From Dichloromethanomonas sp964477085 (GTDB lineage Bacteria > Bacillota > Desulfitobacteriia > Desulfitobacteriales > Syntrophobotulaceae): a DNA stretch of 36,793 nt. The DNA is taken from contig CAYZDF010000027.1 in the NCBI GenBank assembly GCA_964477085.1, forward strand, positions 1-36,793, in the 5' to 3' direction. Positions 8,337-15,467 of this stretch are shown piece by piece (the stretch's first letter is position 1; each line of letters begins with the position of its first letter). The translations under genes and the position numbers were made by a program. The notes beneath the pieces are model-generated. The model did no database searches. It worked only from the letters and a program-made list of their open reading frames with translations, and was not told where the DNA came from.

Positions 8337-9497
8337 TTATTCATCAGCCATTATTCGCTGCCAGTATTCTTCTCCTTTAGGACCTGTAAATAATACTTTC
8401 GCTTTAGCTTTTAGACCGGAAAAATCTTGTTTTAAGCCTAATAGAAGATTGAGTACATGCTGTACTTGCATTTTTACCGGTATCTTGGAAAAATTTAAAA
8501 TACATCCTAAACAGTAGGCAGTAAGGATATCTGCCTCGGTATTCTCTGCTTCTTCCAGTCGGGAAAGAACAACATTCTGAGCAAGCTCCGGTTGAAAATG
8601 AGTGACTTGACCCCCGCTTCCACAACAAACTGTGTTATCGTGGCTGCGTTTCATTTCCACTATGGTATAACCTTTTTTTAGCAGAGCCTTTCTTGATTGA
8701 CTTGCAAAGAGGTCATGAAACCTATCTGGACAGGAATCATGAATGGTAACAGAAATTGTTCTATTTTTAACTAAAGGTCTATTGATTAACGGACTATCCT
8801 TTAAAGCCTCATATATCGTTACTATTTTTATTCCTACATCTTTCAAGAGCGGGAGTAACTGATAATAGCAATTTGGACACGCTACCACCAGCTCTTTGAC
8901 CTGGAGTGTGAGCAATTTTCCCAGAACAAATGTGATATAGTCCTGACATCTCGATTGCAACCCTAGTTGGGCAAGGGGCATCCCGCAGCAGTCAGTTATC
9001 AGGGAGATCTCTTTATATACATTTTTAAGTTCAAAATGCAAGTTCCTTGTTAATTCCGGAGAATAGGTCAACAGCGTACATCCAGGGAAGAAACATGTAG
9101 AACATTGCTGATTGGGATTAAGATCCTGATAGTGAATACCATTGATCTCTCTGAACATACTCATCACGTTGTATTTCCGGTCAGGAAACATATAGCGGTA
9201 TTCATTGATATCGATCAAACCATTTTTCACTGCATTTTTTCGTGTTTCTGCAAACAAATTTTTTATGCTTAAGGAAGATGGGCAGATAGCCTCACATAGC
9301 CCGCAAAGTGAACAAGAATAGGCTTCTTCTATCGTAGGACCTCTTTCAGCAAGACTGGGGATATCTTCACCAATCTGCTGGAGCAGCTGACATTCCGTGA
9401 TACAGTGATGACAGCTGATACATTCATTAACTAGATTTTCGCACAGTTTTTTCAGATCATTGCTAGCAGACAAGTTATTCTCCTCTTTCCATTGCAA
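8337..9497 (-). CDS. HdrD/GlpC-like Fe-S oxidoreductase (two CCG domains)
   Basis: 386-residue electron-transfer protein of the heterodisulfide-reductase D / GlpC / LutA superfamily. Two [4Fe-4S] sites are at the N-terminus: C26-x2-C29-x2-C32-x3-C36, then CSLCGLCEAICP. Two Cys-rich CCG domains follow: CSTCFFPGC...DCCGMPLAQLG and HDSCPDRFHDL...CCGSGGQ. Such proteins pass electrons between a flavoprotein, quinone or ferredoxin and a substrate; the exact partner is unknown. The start is TTG at 9497, nine bases behind GGGAGG; the nearby ATG is in another frame. It lies 89 bp after rpoN with no clear terminator or sigma-A promoter between, so read-through from the rpoN operon is possible. Confidence 0.85.
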   Translation of the reverse strand: MQWKEENNLSASNDLKKLCENLVNECISCHHCITECQLLQQIGEDIPSLAERGPTIEEAYSCSLCGLCEAICPSSLSIKNLFAETRKNAVKNGLIDINEYRYMFPDRKYNVMSMFREINGIHYQDLNPNQQCSTCFFPGCTLLTYSPELTRNLHFELKNVYKEISLITDCCGMPLAQLGLQSRCQDYITFVLGKLLTLQVKELVVACPNCYYQLLPLLKDVGIKIVTIYEALKDSPLINRPLVKNRTISVTIHDSCPDRFHDLFASQSRKALLKKGYTIVEMKRSHDNTVCCGSGGQVTHFQPELAQNVVLSRLEEAENTEADILTAYCLGCILNFSKIPVKMQVQHVLNLLLGLKQDFSGLKAKAKVLFTGPKGEEYWQRIMADE

Positions 9498-9586
9498 ACT
9501 AAAAAACCTCCCTAAAGCAGTGCGGACTCCTCAGTGAATTCTCTTTTTTCTTACTGCATACCTCATATACCTTCATAGACTTTTCT

Positions 9587-10966
9587 TTAATATCTCTTCC
9601 TTAATGAGTTAGATAGAATTCCCATACTTTGTCTATATTTATTGATCGTTCTTCTGGAAATCTTGATTCCTTTGTCATTAAGTATTCCCATGATTTCTTG
9701 ATCACTAAAAGGGCGTATCGGATTCTCATGATTGACAATCTCTTGGATTAAATACTTAATGCTTTTGGAACACACTGTCTCACTATCGGCTGAGTCCAGT
9801 CCGGAATTGAAAAAGAATTTTAATGGATACAATCCTCTGGGAGTCTGGACATATTTATTGCAGACGACCCTGCTAACGGTGGACTCGTGAAGATTTACCA
9901 TCTCCGCTACACGATTCATGGTTAAAGGCTTAAGAAATTCTATTCCTCTTTCAAAAAACTCATATTGAATATCGGTGATGCACTTAACTACTTTGTAAAT
10001 ATTCAGCCTTCTTTGCTCAATGCCCCGAATCAGTCCCAGGGCTGATTCAAATTTCTCGGCTAGGAATTTATAGGCATCATCGGATAGTGCAGATTGGCGA
10101 TAAAGATTGGCATAAGTGTTGTTAATTTTTAAATATAAAAAGTCCAAGTCGTTCACGATGACTGTATACCCGTCATGGTCTTTTACAATTGAAACATCAG
10201 GCCATACCATTGGATTTCTGTCAGATCCAAATTGTAATCCTGGCTTAGGATTAAGCGTTCGAATGATGTCATAAGCTTCCTGTACTTTTTTTACCGAGAT
10301 GGACAGGTCATTGGCAATTTTACTGAACTTTTTTTCTGCAATTTCCTGAACGTATTCCTCTATAATACACTGCAGCAAAGGTGTATGTTTTTCATAACTT
10401 TTTAGTTGAATGAGCAAACACTCCTGCAAGCTGCGGGCACCAATTCCAGCGGGATGAAAGCCTTGAATAATCTCCAAAACGTCGCTTACCCGATGGACAT
10501 TAATATTAAGAATATTGGCTACATCGACAAGATTTGTACATAAATATCCATTACTATCAATACTTCCAATAAGAAAATTACCAATCAAAATATCTGTTGG
10601 GTTATTGACTTCCATATATAATTGACATTCAAGATGTTCATACAGGCTTGGTTTTTCTGAAAGATAATTATCCGTAGGATTGCTTTCATATTGTTCACTT
10701 GAGGTATAAGAAGGTGTCTTATCTGACCAATATTCTATAACATCATCAATGCTTATCCTGTTGGAATGAATCTCAGTTGTATCATCACTGGTATTACTTG
10801 TTGTTTCGCCTTCCTCTAAAAATGGGTTTTCTTCAATTTTTTGAAGAATATACTCACTTAATTCAACGGCCGACATCTGCAATACTGAAATTGCCTGTCT
10901 CAATTCAGTTGTCATAAATAGCTTTTGTTGTTGTACAACGGATATATCTTGTCGTATTTGTCTCAT
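9587..10966 (-). CDS. rpoN: RNA polymerase sigma-54 factor
   Basis: Sigma-54 of 459 residues, typical length. Region I (about 10-50) is Gln/Leu-rich and ends in ENPFLEEGE, the activator- and core-interacting segment. The core-binding region includes FHPAGIGARSLQECLLIQL and LNPKPGLQFG. The HTH for the -12 element reads MNRVAEMVNLHESTVSRVV. The RpoN box is ISRRTINKYR at 436-445, near the C-terminus, and contacts the -24 element. AGGTGG precedes the ATG. It is the third gene after a -24/-12 promoter at 12407-12422, so it may be transcribed by its own product. No AAA+ activator is in the window. Confidence 0.96.
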   Translation of the reverse strand: MRQIRQDISVVQQQKLFMTTELRQAISVLQMSAVELSEYILQKIEENPFLEEGETTSNTSDDTTEIHSNRISIDDVIEYWSDKTPSYTSSEQYESNPTDNYLSEKPSLYEHLECQLYMEVNNPTDILIGNFLIGSIDSNGYLCTNLVDVANILNINVHRVSDVLEIIQGFHPAGIGARSLQECLLIQLKSYEKHTPLLQCIIEEYVQEIAEKKFSKIANDLSISVKKVQEAYDIIRTLNPKPGLQFGSDRNPMVWPDVSIVKDHDGYTVIVNDLDFLYLKINNTYANLYRQSALSDDAYKFLAEKFESALGLIRGIEQRRLNIYKVVKCITDIQYEFFERGIEFLKPLTMNRVAEMVNLHESTVSRVVCNKYVQTPRGLYPLKFFFNSGLDSADSETVCSKSIKYLIQEIVNHENPIRPFSDQEIMGILNDKGIKISRRTINKYRQSMGILSNSLRKRY

Positions 10967-10996
10967 ATTCTTTCCACCTTTTGGGGTTTCTCATCC

Positions 10997-11839
10997 TTAT
11001 ACTGTTTCTCTCACAGGCGGCAAAGCTAATGACTGAAGTCCAATTTCTCTAAAGTATTCCATCGTCCGTTTAGGGACTTTTATGGTTGAATCATTTTGGG
11101 CTGAAATCTCCAAGGCGCGTAAAACAGGAATTATGCTGGCAAGATCGACAGGGATATCAACATCTGGAACTGCTTCTACCACAGCAAAAGGAATCTTACT
11201 CGTTTCAGCTTTATTAACTAGCATATCTAAAGCAGTAATACCGTCCATGTTATAAAATACTTTGTGAAAGTCAAAGGGAGTAGAAGCGGTTAGTCCAACG
11301 ATGGAGAATCCCCCCTCCTGACATGCTCCTTCTACTATACAAGCGCCAATCGGAGCATCATTGCTTGTTAATTGAAATGCAGCTGCATTTACACCTGCTT
11401 CACTGATACTTAGTTTTTCAATTTTATTTAAAGCATCCTCGATAATATAAGGTTGCAGAGAAGGTAGATCGCCGCCAATGATAAGCACGCTATCCGCTAA
11501 TCGATCTTCCCTTCCTGCTTTAAGTATAAAATCTGTAGCGAATTGCATGCACTCGTCAAAACTACCACCCTGATCAGGAAAAACTCCTTTTATTCTTTCA
11601 GGACATCTGACTTGGGCCAATAGCATGTCCAGATAGGATCTGTTTCCATCATGGTTATAACAAATCCATAGATCTGCCTGCTCGACGGCAAGACAGATAT
11701 CGATTACATCAAGTAAGCAAGCTTCATAAAAAGCATTGGCCTCTTCGGGTGTCAGAATACCACCTCTGGCTTCGGTCAGACGAGTCTTAACTTCTCCAAT
11801 TTTAGGGACTTTCGTAAAAAGGATTTGTGCTTTTCTCAT
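10997..11839 (-). CDS. DUF2064 / TIGR04282-type nucleotidyl- or glycosyltransferase-like protein
   Basis: 280-residue GT-A-like protein resembling the 'rSAM/selenodomain-associated transferase 1' group. The N-terminus FTKVPKIGEVKTRLTEA is the nucleotide-binding signature and IIGGDLPSL gives the metal-binding Asp. Related to CofC/MobA-type folds; substrate unknown. The frame can be read from a TTG five codons upstream, but GGAGG-TTAATGAC-ATG selects the ATG at 11839, four bases after the GNAT stop. It forms an operon with that gene and with rpoN, 30 bp downstream. No radical-SAM or selenoprotein partner of the named association is next to it. Confidence 0.75.
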   Translation of the reverse strand: MRKAQILFTKVPKIGEVKTRLTEARGGILTPEEANAFYEACLLDVIDICLAVEQADLWICYNHDGNRSYLDMLLAQVRCPERIKGVFPDQGGSFDECMQFATDFILKAGREDRLADSVLIIGGDLPSLQPYIIEDALNKIEKLSISEAGVNAAAFQLTSNDAPIGACIVEGACQEGGFSIVGLTASTPFDFHKVFYNMDGITALDMLVNKAETSKIPFAVVEAVPDVDIPVDLASIIPVLRALEISAQNDSTIKVPKRTMEYFREIGLQSLALPPVRETV

Positions 11840-11843
11840 GTCA

Positions 11844-12362
11844 TTAACCTCCAAAATAAATCATTGGTACGGGATTGCATTCATCTCTATCAGGGCACTC
11901 TATACATTGCTGTCTATATGGTTTCGGGATTTGGTCAAAATCGCAAGAAACAAAACCATTTTTGCCGTAGAATCCTACTGCCTGTCCCCTGGCAAGTGTC
12001 GTCATCTGAAAGTTGGCATTACCAGAGCTTGATCCGGGATTCTTGCAGCAATTCCAGGGATTATTCAAAAATTCCTTAAGCAACCGAGTGCCATATCCTT
12101 TTCCCTTGTTTGAATTCTTAACTCCCAAAACTTCTAAGAAAAAATGATTATCCTCATATCGAACAATTTTCCCACCAGCAATAACCTTGTTATTTTCTCT
12201 AATGATGAGTTGCTCTTCAATCTCGCCAGGTATACCCATACTGTATTCCATCATCATTTCACTTAACTCTTGTTCATCATTATCTTTTGCAAATACTATT
12301 TCTACTAAGATAATTACCTCCCATTTCGACAGTTTTTTTCTTTGTTCTTGTTTTTGCATCAC
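11844..12362 (-). CDS. GNAT-family N-acetyltransferase with Cys-rich tail
   Basis: 172 residues. The acetyl-CoA-binding motif A is VLGVKNSNKGKGYGTRLLKEF (Q/R-x-x-G-x-G/A type), followed by the usual late motif AVGFYGKNGFV. The tail holds CIECPDRDEC, a C-x2-C-x4-C pattern that could bind metal and is not part of the basic GNAT fold. Target molecule unknown. The start is uncertain: GTG-ATG at 12362/12359 has a poor Shine-Dalgarno, while GGGAGG inside codons 13-15 has no standard start codon behind it. First gene of the rpoN operon; the sigma-54 promoter ends 45 bp upstream of the assumed start. Confidence 0.75.
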   Translation of the reverse strand: MMQKQEQRKKLSKWEVIILVEIVFAKDNDEQELSEMMMEYSMGIPGEIEEQLIIRENNKVIAGGKIVRYEDNHFFLEVLGVKNSNKGKGYGTRLLKEFLNNPWNCCKNPGSSSGNANFQMTTLARGQAVGFYGKNGFVSCDFDQIPKPYRQQCIECPDRDECNPVPMIYFGG

Positions 12363-12406
12363 ATATTACAATATTCTTGTTCTTTTCGATTTCAACTTTT
12401 ATATAG

Positions 12407-12422
12407 TGCAAGAATAATGCCA
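12407..12422 (-). promoter_or_regulatory. Sigma-54 (-24/-12) promoter of the GNAT-DUF2064-rpoN operon
   Basis: Minus-strand TGGCATTATTCTTGCA, an almost exact match to TGGCAC-N5-TTGCA with invariant GG and GC ten bases apart. Transcription would start near 12395, about 35 nt before the GNAT start. It lies in the non-coding gap upstream of an operon that ends in rpoN. A perfect palindrome about 120 bp upstream could be the activator site. Confidence 0.8.
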
Positions 12423-12431
12423 ACTAGAAGC

Positions 12432-12447
12432 TGGCACAAAAATTGCC
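12432..12447 (+). promoter_or_regulatory. Plus-strand sigma-54-like promoter
   Basis: TGGCACAAAAATTGCC on the plus strand: perfect -24 element TGGCAC, five-base spacer, TTGC. It sits nine bases from the divergent promoter above. Transcription from about 12458 would run antisense through the Cys-rich gene; no plus-strand protein gene follows. The element is semi-palindromic, so it could instead be a second weak RpoN site for the minus strand. Confidence 0.5.
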
Positions 12448-12503
12448 TAGAACCCAAAAAAACAAGCATTTTTTACTCATTTTAATAAGTCTAGGCATTT
12501 GCT

Positions 12504-12527
12504 ATTATGAGAAATTATTCTCATAAT
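12504..12527. promoter_or_regulatory. Perfect 10-bp palindrome, candidate enhancer site
   Basis: ATTATGAGAA, four bases, TTCTCATAAT. Neither strand has a U-tract behind it, so a terminator is unlikely. Its centre is about 120 bp upstream of the predicted start of the rpoN-operon promoter, where sigma-54 activators commonly bind. It is also just downstream of the Cys-rich gene stop, so an mRNA 3'-end hairpin is the alternative. Confidence 0.45.
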
Positions 12528-12546
12528 GACACAGTATCATAAGAAT

Positions 12547-12831
12547 CTATTCGCTATCTGATTCTGTTTGGGGAGGGGTATTTAGTTTACAGGGAATAAC
12601 TTTTCCGTCAGGAGAAGGTTTTTTATACTTTCCACATGGATTTGCACATATCATCCCGCTGTATAAACATTGTACTACCGGAGGGGGGACTGGAGGAGGT
12701 AATTCTGCCCCACATTTTCTGCACTTTTTCTCATCTGGATTTACGTTATAGGCTTTGCATTGACTACACTGCCTGGGCTTTGGTTTTGGAGGTTTACAAA
12801 AACCACAGTAGGGATTACAGGACCAGCACAT
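12547..12831 (-). CDS. Small 12-cysteine zinc-ribbon-like protein
   Basis: 94 residues, 12 of them Cys, in three blocks. The N-terminal C2-x2-C5-x3-C9-x2-C12 is followed by a Pro/Lys linker. The central C22-x2-C25-x11-C37-x2-C40-G looks like a zinc ribbon and is followed by a poly-Pro stretch (45-51). The C-terminal set is C55, C62, C66 and C81, with an acidic tail. No signal peptide or membrane segment. I do not recognise a named family; metal binding (Zn or Fe-S) is inference. It is a real gene: AGGAGG-AACTCC-ATG is an excellent start, and a -24/-12 promoter lies 35 bp upstream of the start codon. Role unknown; a partner-binding scaffold or metal-storage protein is possible. Confidence 0.8.
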   Translation of the reverse strand: MCWSCNPYCGFCKPPKPKPRQCSQCKAYNVNPDEKKCRKCGAELPPPVPPPVVQCLYSGMICANPCGKYKKPSPDGKVIPCKLNTPPQTESDSE

Positions 12832-12865
12832 GGAGTTCCTCCTAGGTTCTTTTTAATACAATATA

Positions 12866-12881
12866 TGCAAGAGTCATGCCA
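12866..12881 (-). promoter_or_regulatory. Sigma-54 (-24/-12) promoter of the Cys-rich gene
   Basis: Minus-strand TGGCATGACTCTTGCA, one mismatch from TGGCAC-N5-TTGCA. The predicted start near 12855 gives a leader of about 24 nt ending in AGGAGG and the ATG at 12831. It shares TGGCAT...CTTGCA with the rpoN-operon promoter. The -12 sequence is mirrored by TATGCAAGAA at 12895-12904, which may be chance. Confidence 0.82.
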
Positions 12882-13019
12882 CAACGCAGATAATTCTTGC
12901 ATATTTATTCTAAATCTTTCCTGAATAATATTTGTATTTTCCTTCTTCTTTATTTTTTCTTATTACTATTGCTTTTGTTTTTCCTTCTATCCCTTATCAT
13001 ACAAGAGTCGTTTCCATAA

Positions 13020-13058
13020 GTTAAAACAAGCGGCCCAAACCTATAATGTTTTGGCCGC
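13020..13058 (-). terminator. Intrinsic terminator after the acyltransferase gene
   Basis: On the minus strand a GC-rich stem pairs GCGGCCAAAAC (13058-13048) with GTTTGGGCCGC (13040-13030), with one mismatch. It is followed by TTGTTTTAA. It lies 28 bp beyond the acyltransferase stop and separates that operon from the sigma-54-controlled Cys-rich gene. Confidence 0.8.
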
Positions 13059-13085
13059 CTTTAAGAACAGATTCAAACCAATTGT

Positions 13086-14393
13086 TTACTCAAGGTTGAG
13101 CTCAGAGCATAACAAGTCCAAAAATTCCTCAACATCTTTTTGTTGTGTTCCAGGGTCTGTATAACTCACTATCAGCGTCAGTGTCCCTCTATAGGTAGAC
13201 GCCCCTAACATAAATCCTGGTGGATATAGAGCTGGGGATACGATATACGCTTCTTGAACATCATTTTTTCCAAAAATGATCGAACTATTGCTAATTACTC
13301 CAAAGTTTGAAAGGATTGGGGAAGATTTGCCTTTAGCTAGTACCTGAGCATACCCTCCTTTATAAATCTCATAGGCCTGTGAAAAACTCATTATCCCTAA
13401 CAGCTCACAAAGAATAGCACTGTTTACCCCTGGATTCGATTCTTTGAGTTTATTCATTTCACCACTTACCCTTAACAGAGTATCCCGGAAGGATTCCCCT
13501 ATTATCCTGCCAATCCTGATTCTTACTGCTCCGGATAAGTTACAGATTGATTCAGCTTTCTTGTCAGGCAAGTAACGTCTTTGATCCACCGTTACCATGA
13601 TCTCCATAGGATCACTTTCTACAAGTTGAAGCATCTGAAAAAGGCTGCGATAGTATGCTGTTAAGAGAATATCGTTAATTGATACGTTTTCTTTTTTGGC
13701 AAAAGCGCCTAATCTTTCATAACTACCACCATGAATTACCCTGTAGTTGGTTTTAACAATCCTTGGCTCTAGGTTTTGAGAATCCCAAGGGAAAGACCAT
13801 GTCGGTGGTTGACCGGCTAATTCAGGTCTGAAATGAGCGTGTAAGTTTGATATTTTTAGAATATCAAAAAGTTTGGTTTGATCACGATTTCCGTTAATAT
13901 TAGGCTCGATATCAACGTCTCCCTTTTCGAGTGAAGTATAAATACCAGCCAAAAGGCGGATATATTCTTTGAGGGCCCCGCCATCGCCGCAGGTATGGTT
14001 TAGCTTCAGACATAAGGTGTCTTGACTTGAAGAACGGATTAGTCTTGCTTGAATTTGAGGTCCTTTTGCGGTGTCTAACGATACAGACAAAAAATGTCGT
14101 ACGCTATCTGAGCACTCTTCAGCCAACTCCAGTGGGCACCAATCTAGGTTATTCAGATTATCAAGCCTTTGCCAGTAAGGTTTATTTTGGTCAACGGTAA
14201 ATTTGCAGCCTAGAACAGGTTCAATATCCACCGATAATCTCAAGGCTTTTTCTAGCCTTCCTACATCCAGCTGTTGATTAAAAGTGAGTACTGCCTGAAC
14301 AAGACAATTAGATGCTGCACAATAATTAAACCAGTCTTGACCATTCGTAGAAAACGTTAATGGTATTTGTTTGGAATCGAGAGAAGTATCCAT
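13086..14393 (-). CDS. Condensation-domain/alcohol-acyltransferase-fold enzyme
   Basis: 435 residues of the CoA-dependent acyltransferase / NRPS condensation superfamily (AATase, PapA5 and wax-ester-synthase relatives). The active-site motif HHxxxDG appears as NHTCGDG at 132-138: the first His is Asn, but catalytic His133 and Asp137 are kept. The second half contains the SINDILLTAYYRSL and SNFGVI segments typical of the fold. No carrier-protein domain is present, so it stands alone; acyl donor and acceptor are unknown. The ATG at 14393 follows AAGGAGG at eight bases; an upstream in-frame ATG would overlap the TetR gene. It is co-transcribed with that gene, 45 bp upstream. Confidence 0.75.
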   Translation of the reverse strand: MDTSLDSKQIPLTFSTNGQDWFNYCAASNCLVQAVLTFNQQLDVGRLEKALRLSVDIEPVLGCKFTVDQNKPYWQRLDNLNNLDWCPLELAEECSDSVRHFLSVSLDTAKGPQIQARLIRSSSQDTLCLKLNHTCGDGGALKEYIRLLAGIYTSLEKGDVDIEPNINGNRDQTKLFDILKISNLHAHFRPELAGQPPTWSFPWDSQNLEPRIVKTNYRVIHGGSYERLGAFAKKENVSINDILLTAYYRSLFQMLQLVESDPMEIMVTVDQRRYLPDKKAESICNLSGAVRIRIGRIIGESFRDTLLRVSGEMNKLKESNPGVNSAILCELLGIMSFSQAYEIYKGGYAQVLAKGKSSPILSNFGVISNSSIIFGKNDVQEAYIVSPALYPPGFMLGASTYRGTLTLIVSYTDPGTQQKDVEEFLDLLCSELNLE

Positions 14394-14438
14394 AACATTC
14401 CCCTCCTTAAATAGTAGGGCGGGTTCATCCATAGTCCA

Positions 14439-15062
14439 TTACTTTTCTACCATATCAACAAAACAATTTAATTTTTGTTCAATTTCTTTTTCGATTTCCT
14501 TTGTATCTCCATATTCTGCTTGATAAAGAAACACTTTACTGTAATAATAATTGATCAGAGCGATATAGGCGTCAGCAAGAAAACCTGGGTCTATTTCTCT
14601 AATCAGTTGCTTCTCTTGCATGACTGTAAAAAGTTTTTGGACGGCAATAGTGTTATGCTGTGAATATTCATCATAAAATTTTCGCACCTTCGGATTGCGG
14701 TACAATTCAATTACAATAATATGATAGATTTTATCCATAATTGATGGTTTTACGGATTGTACGATTTTCGCAAAACCTCTGGTTAGGAGAATCCTGGGTG
14801 AAAGAGAATCAACATACGTTTCAATTTTATCCTCCGCAATCATTTCCTTTTCCACATTAGTTCTAAATAAGATTAGAATATCATCGAGAATAGCCTCTTT
14901 ACTGGGATAATGATTGTATAATGATGACACCCTGATTCCTGACGCCTGAGCCAATTCTCTTACAGACGTTTCAAAAAAACCTTTCTCCAAAAATAGATTG
15001 ACTGCCATGTTAAATATTCTTTCTTTAGTGGATAACTCCTGATCAACAGAGGTATTAGACAA
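14439..15062 (-). CDS. TetR/AcrR-family transcriptional regulator
   Basis: About 207 residues. The N-terminal HTH is classical: TKERIFNMAVNLFLEKGFFETSVRELAQASGI then SSLYNHYPSKEAIL. The rest is the helical ligand-binding and dimerisation domain, without recognisable ligand motif. The frame also reads from an ATG at 15110, but GGGAGG-GTTATTGAG-TTG makes the TTG at 15062 the better start. It also frees the two operator-like palindromes from the coding sequence. It most likely represses itself and the acyltransferase gene behind it. Acyl-CoA- or lipid-type ligands are common for such pairs but nothing here proves it. Confidence 0.88.
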   Translation of the reverse strand: MSNTSVDQELSTKERIFNMAVNLFLEKGFFETSVRELAQASGIRVSSLYNHYPSKEAILDDILILFRTNVEKEMIAEDKIETYVDSLSPRILLTRGFAKIVQSVKPSIMDKIYHIIVIELYRNPKVRKFYDEYSQHNTIAVQKLFTVMQEKQLIREIDPGFLADAYIALINYYYSKVFLYQAEYGDTKEIEKEIEQKLNCFVDMVEK

Positions 15063-15090
15063 CTCAATAACCCTCCCTTTGCTAAAAACG

Positions 15091-15141
15091 AGCGATCGAT
15101 CGTTCACCATAATAATAAGCGAACTATCGCTCGTATGTCAA
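15091..15141 (-). promoter_or_regulatory. Sigma-A promoter with two TetR operator-like palindromes
   Basis: Minus strand: -35 TTGACA (15141-15136), 18-bp spacer, -10 TATTAT (15117-15112). One 14-bp palindromic box, AGCGATAGTTCGCT, fills the spacer (15118-15131). A second, AACGATCGATCGCT (15091-15104), lies just after the -10. The boxes match at 11 of 14 positions and are centred 27 bp apart. A repressor bound there would block polymerase, giving autoregulation of the TetR-acyltransferase operon. Confidence 0.8.
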
Positions 15142-15216
15142 TAATTCACCTATACTAATTTTATTTATCAAAAATAAACTATAAAACCATTAAGCAGGTA
15201 ATAAAAAAGGTAATAC

Positions 15217-15467
15217 TAAGTAACTCAACTTTCCCATCTTATTTGAGACCTAACTCTTAGTGACGACTTACGGCAACCCCTGACTAGTCTTCGTAATGAA
15301 TAGCCAGCGCCAAGCGGAGCACGGATTGCGAAGCGCGACTGTTTGCGCCATGGAGGGCGCAATCAGTCGAAAGCGGCTATCATTACGAAGACTGACCCAA
15401 GCAAAGTCAAGTATCTATAAGATATTTAAAGATATAAGTTTTCCAAGTGGGAAAGTTGAGTTACTTA
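15217..15467. mobile_element. 251-bp MITE-like inverted-repeat element
   Basis: Perfect 20-bp terminal inverted repeats (15217-15236 and 15448-15467; core AACTCAACTTTCCCA) enclose a GC-rich, highly palindromic core. An outer stem pairs 15286-15305 with 15375-15393 with one bulge. Inside it a hairpin pairs 15336-15349 with 15356-15369 around a six-base loop. There is no transposase; the 69-codon plus-strand frame here is an artefact of the palindrome. Positions 15221-15268 match 36731-36778 at 44 of 48 bases, so the left end recurs at the window edge. I could not find a clear target-site duplication. A non-autonomous element mobilised in trans is likely. Confidence 0.7.

Noticed and set aside
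12636..12845. 69-codon plus-strand frame opposite the Cys-rich gene
   Set aside because: Shadow of the strongly supported minus-strand gene, without a Shine-Dalgarno. A non-coding antisense RNA remains possible and is listed as a finding.
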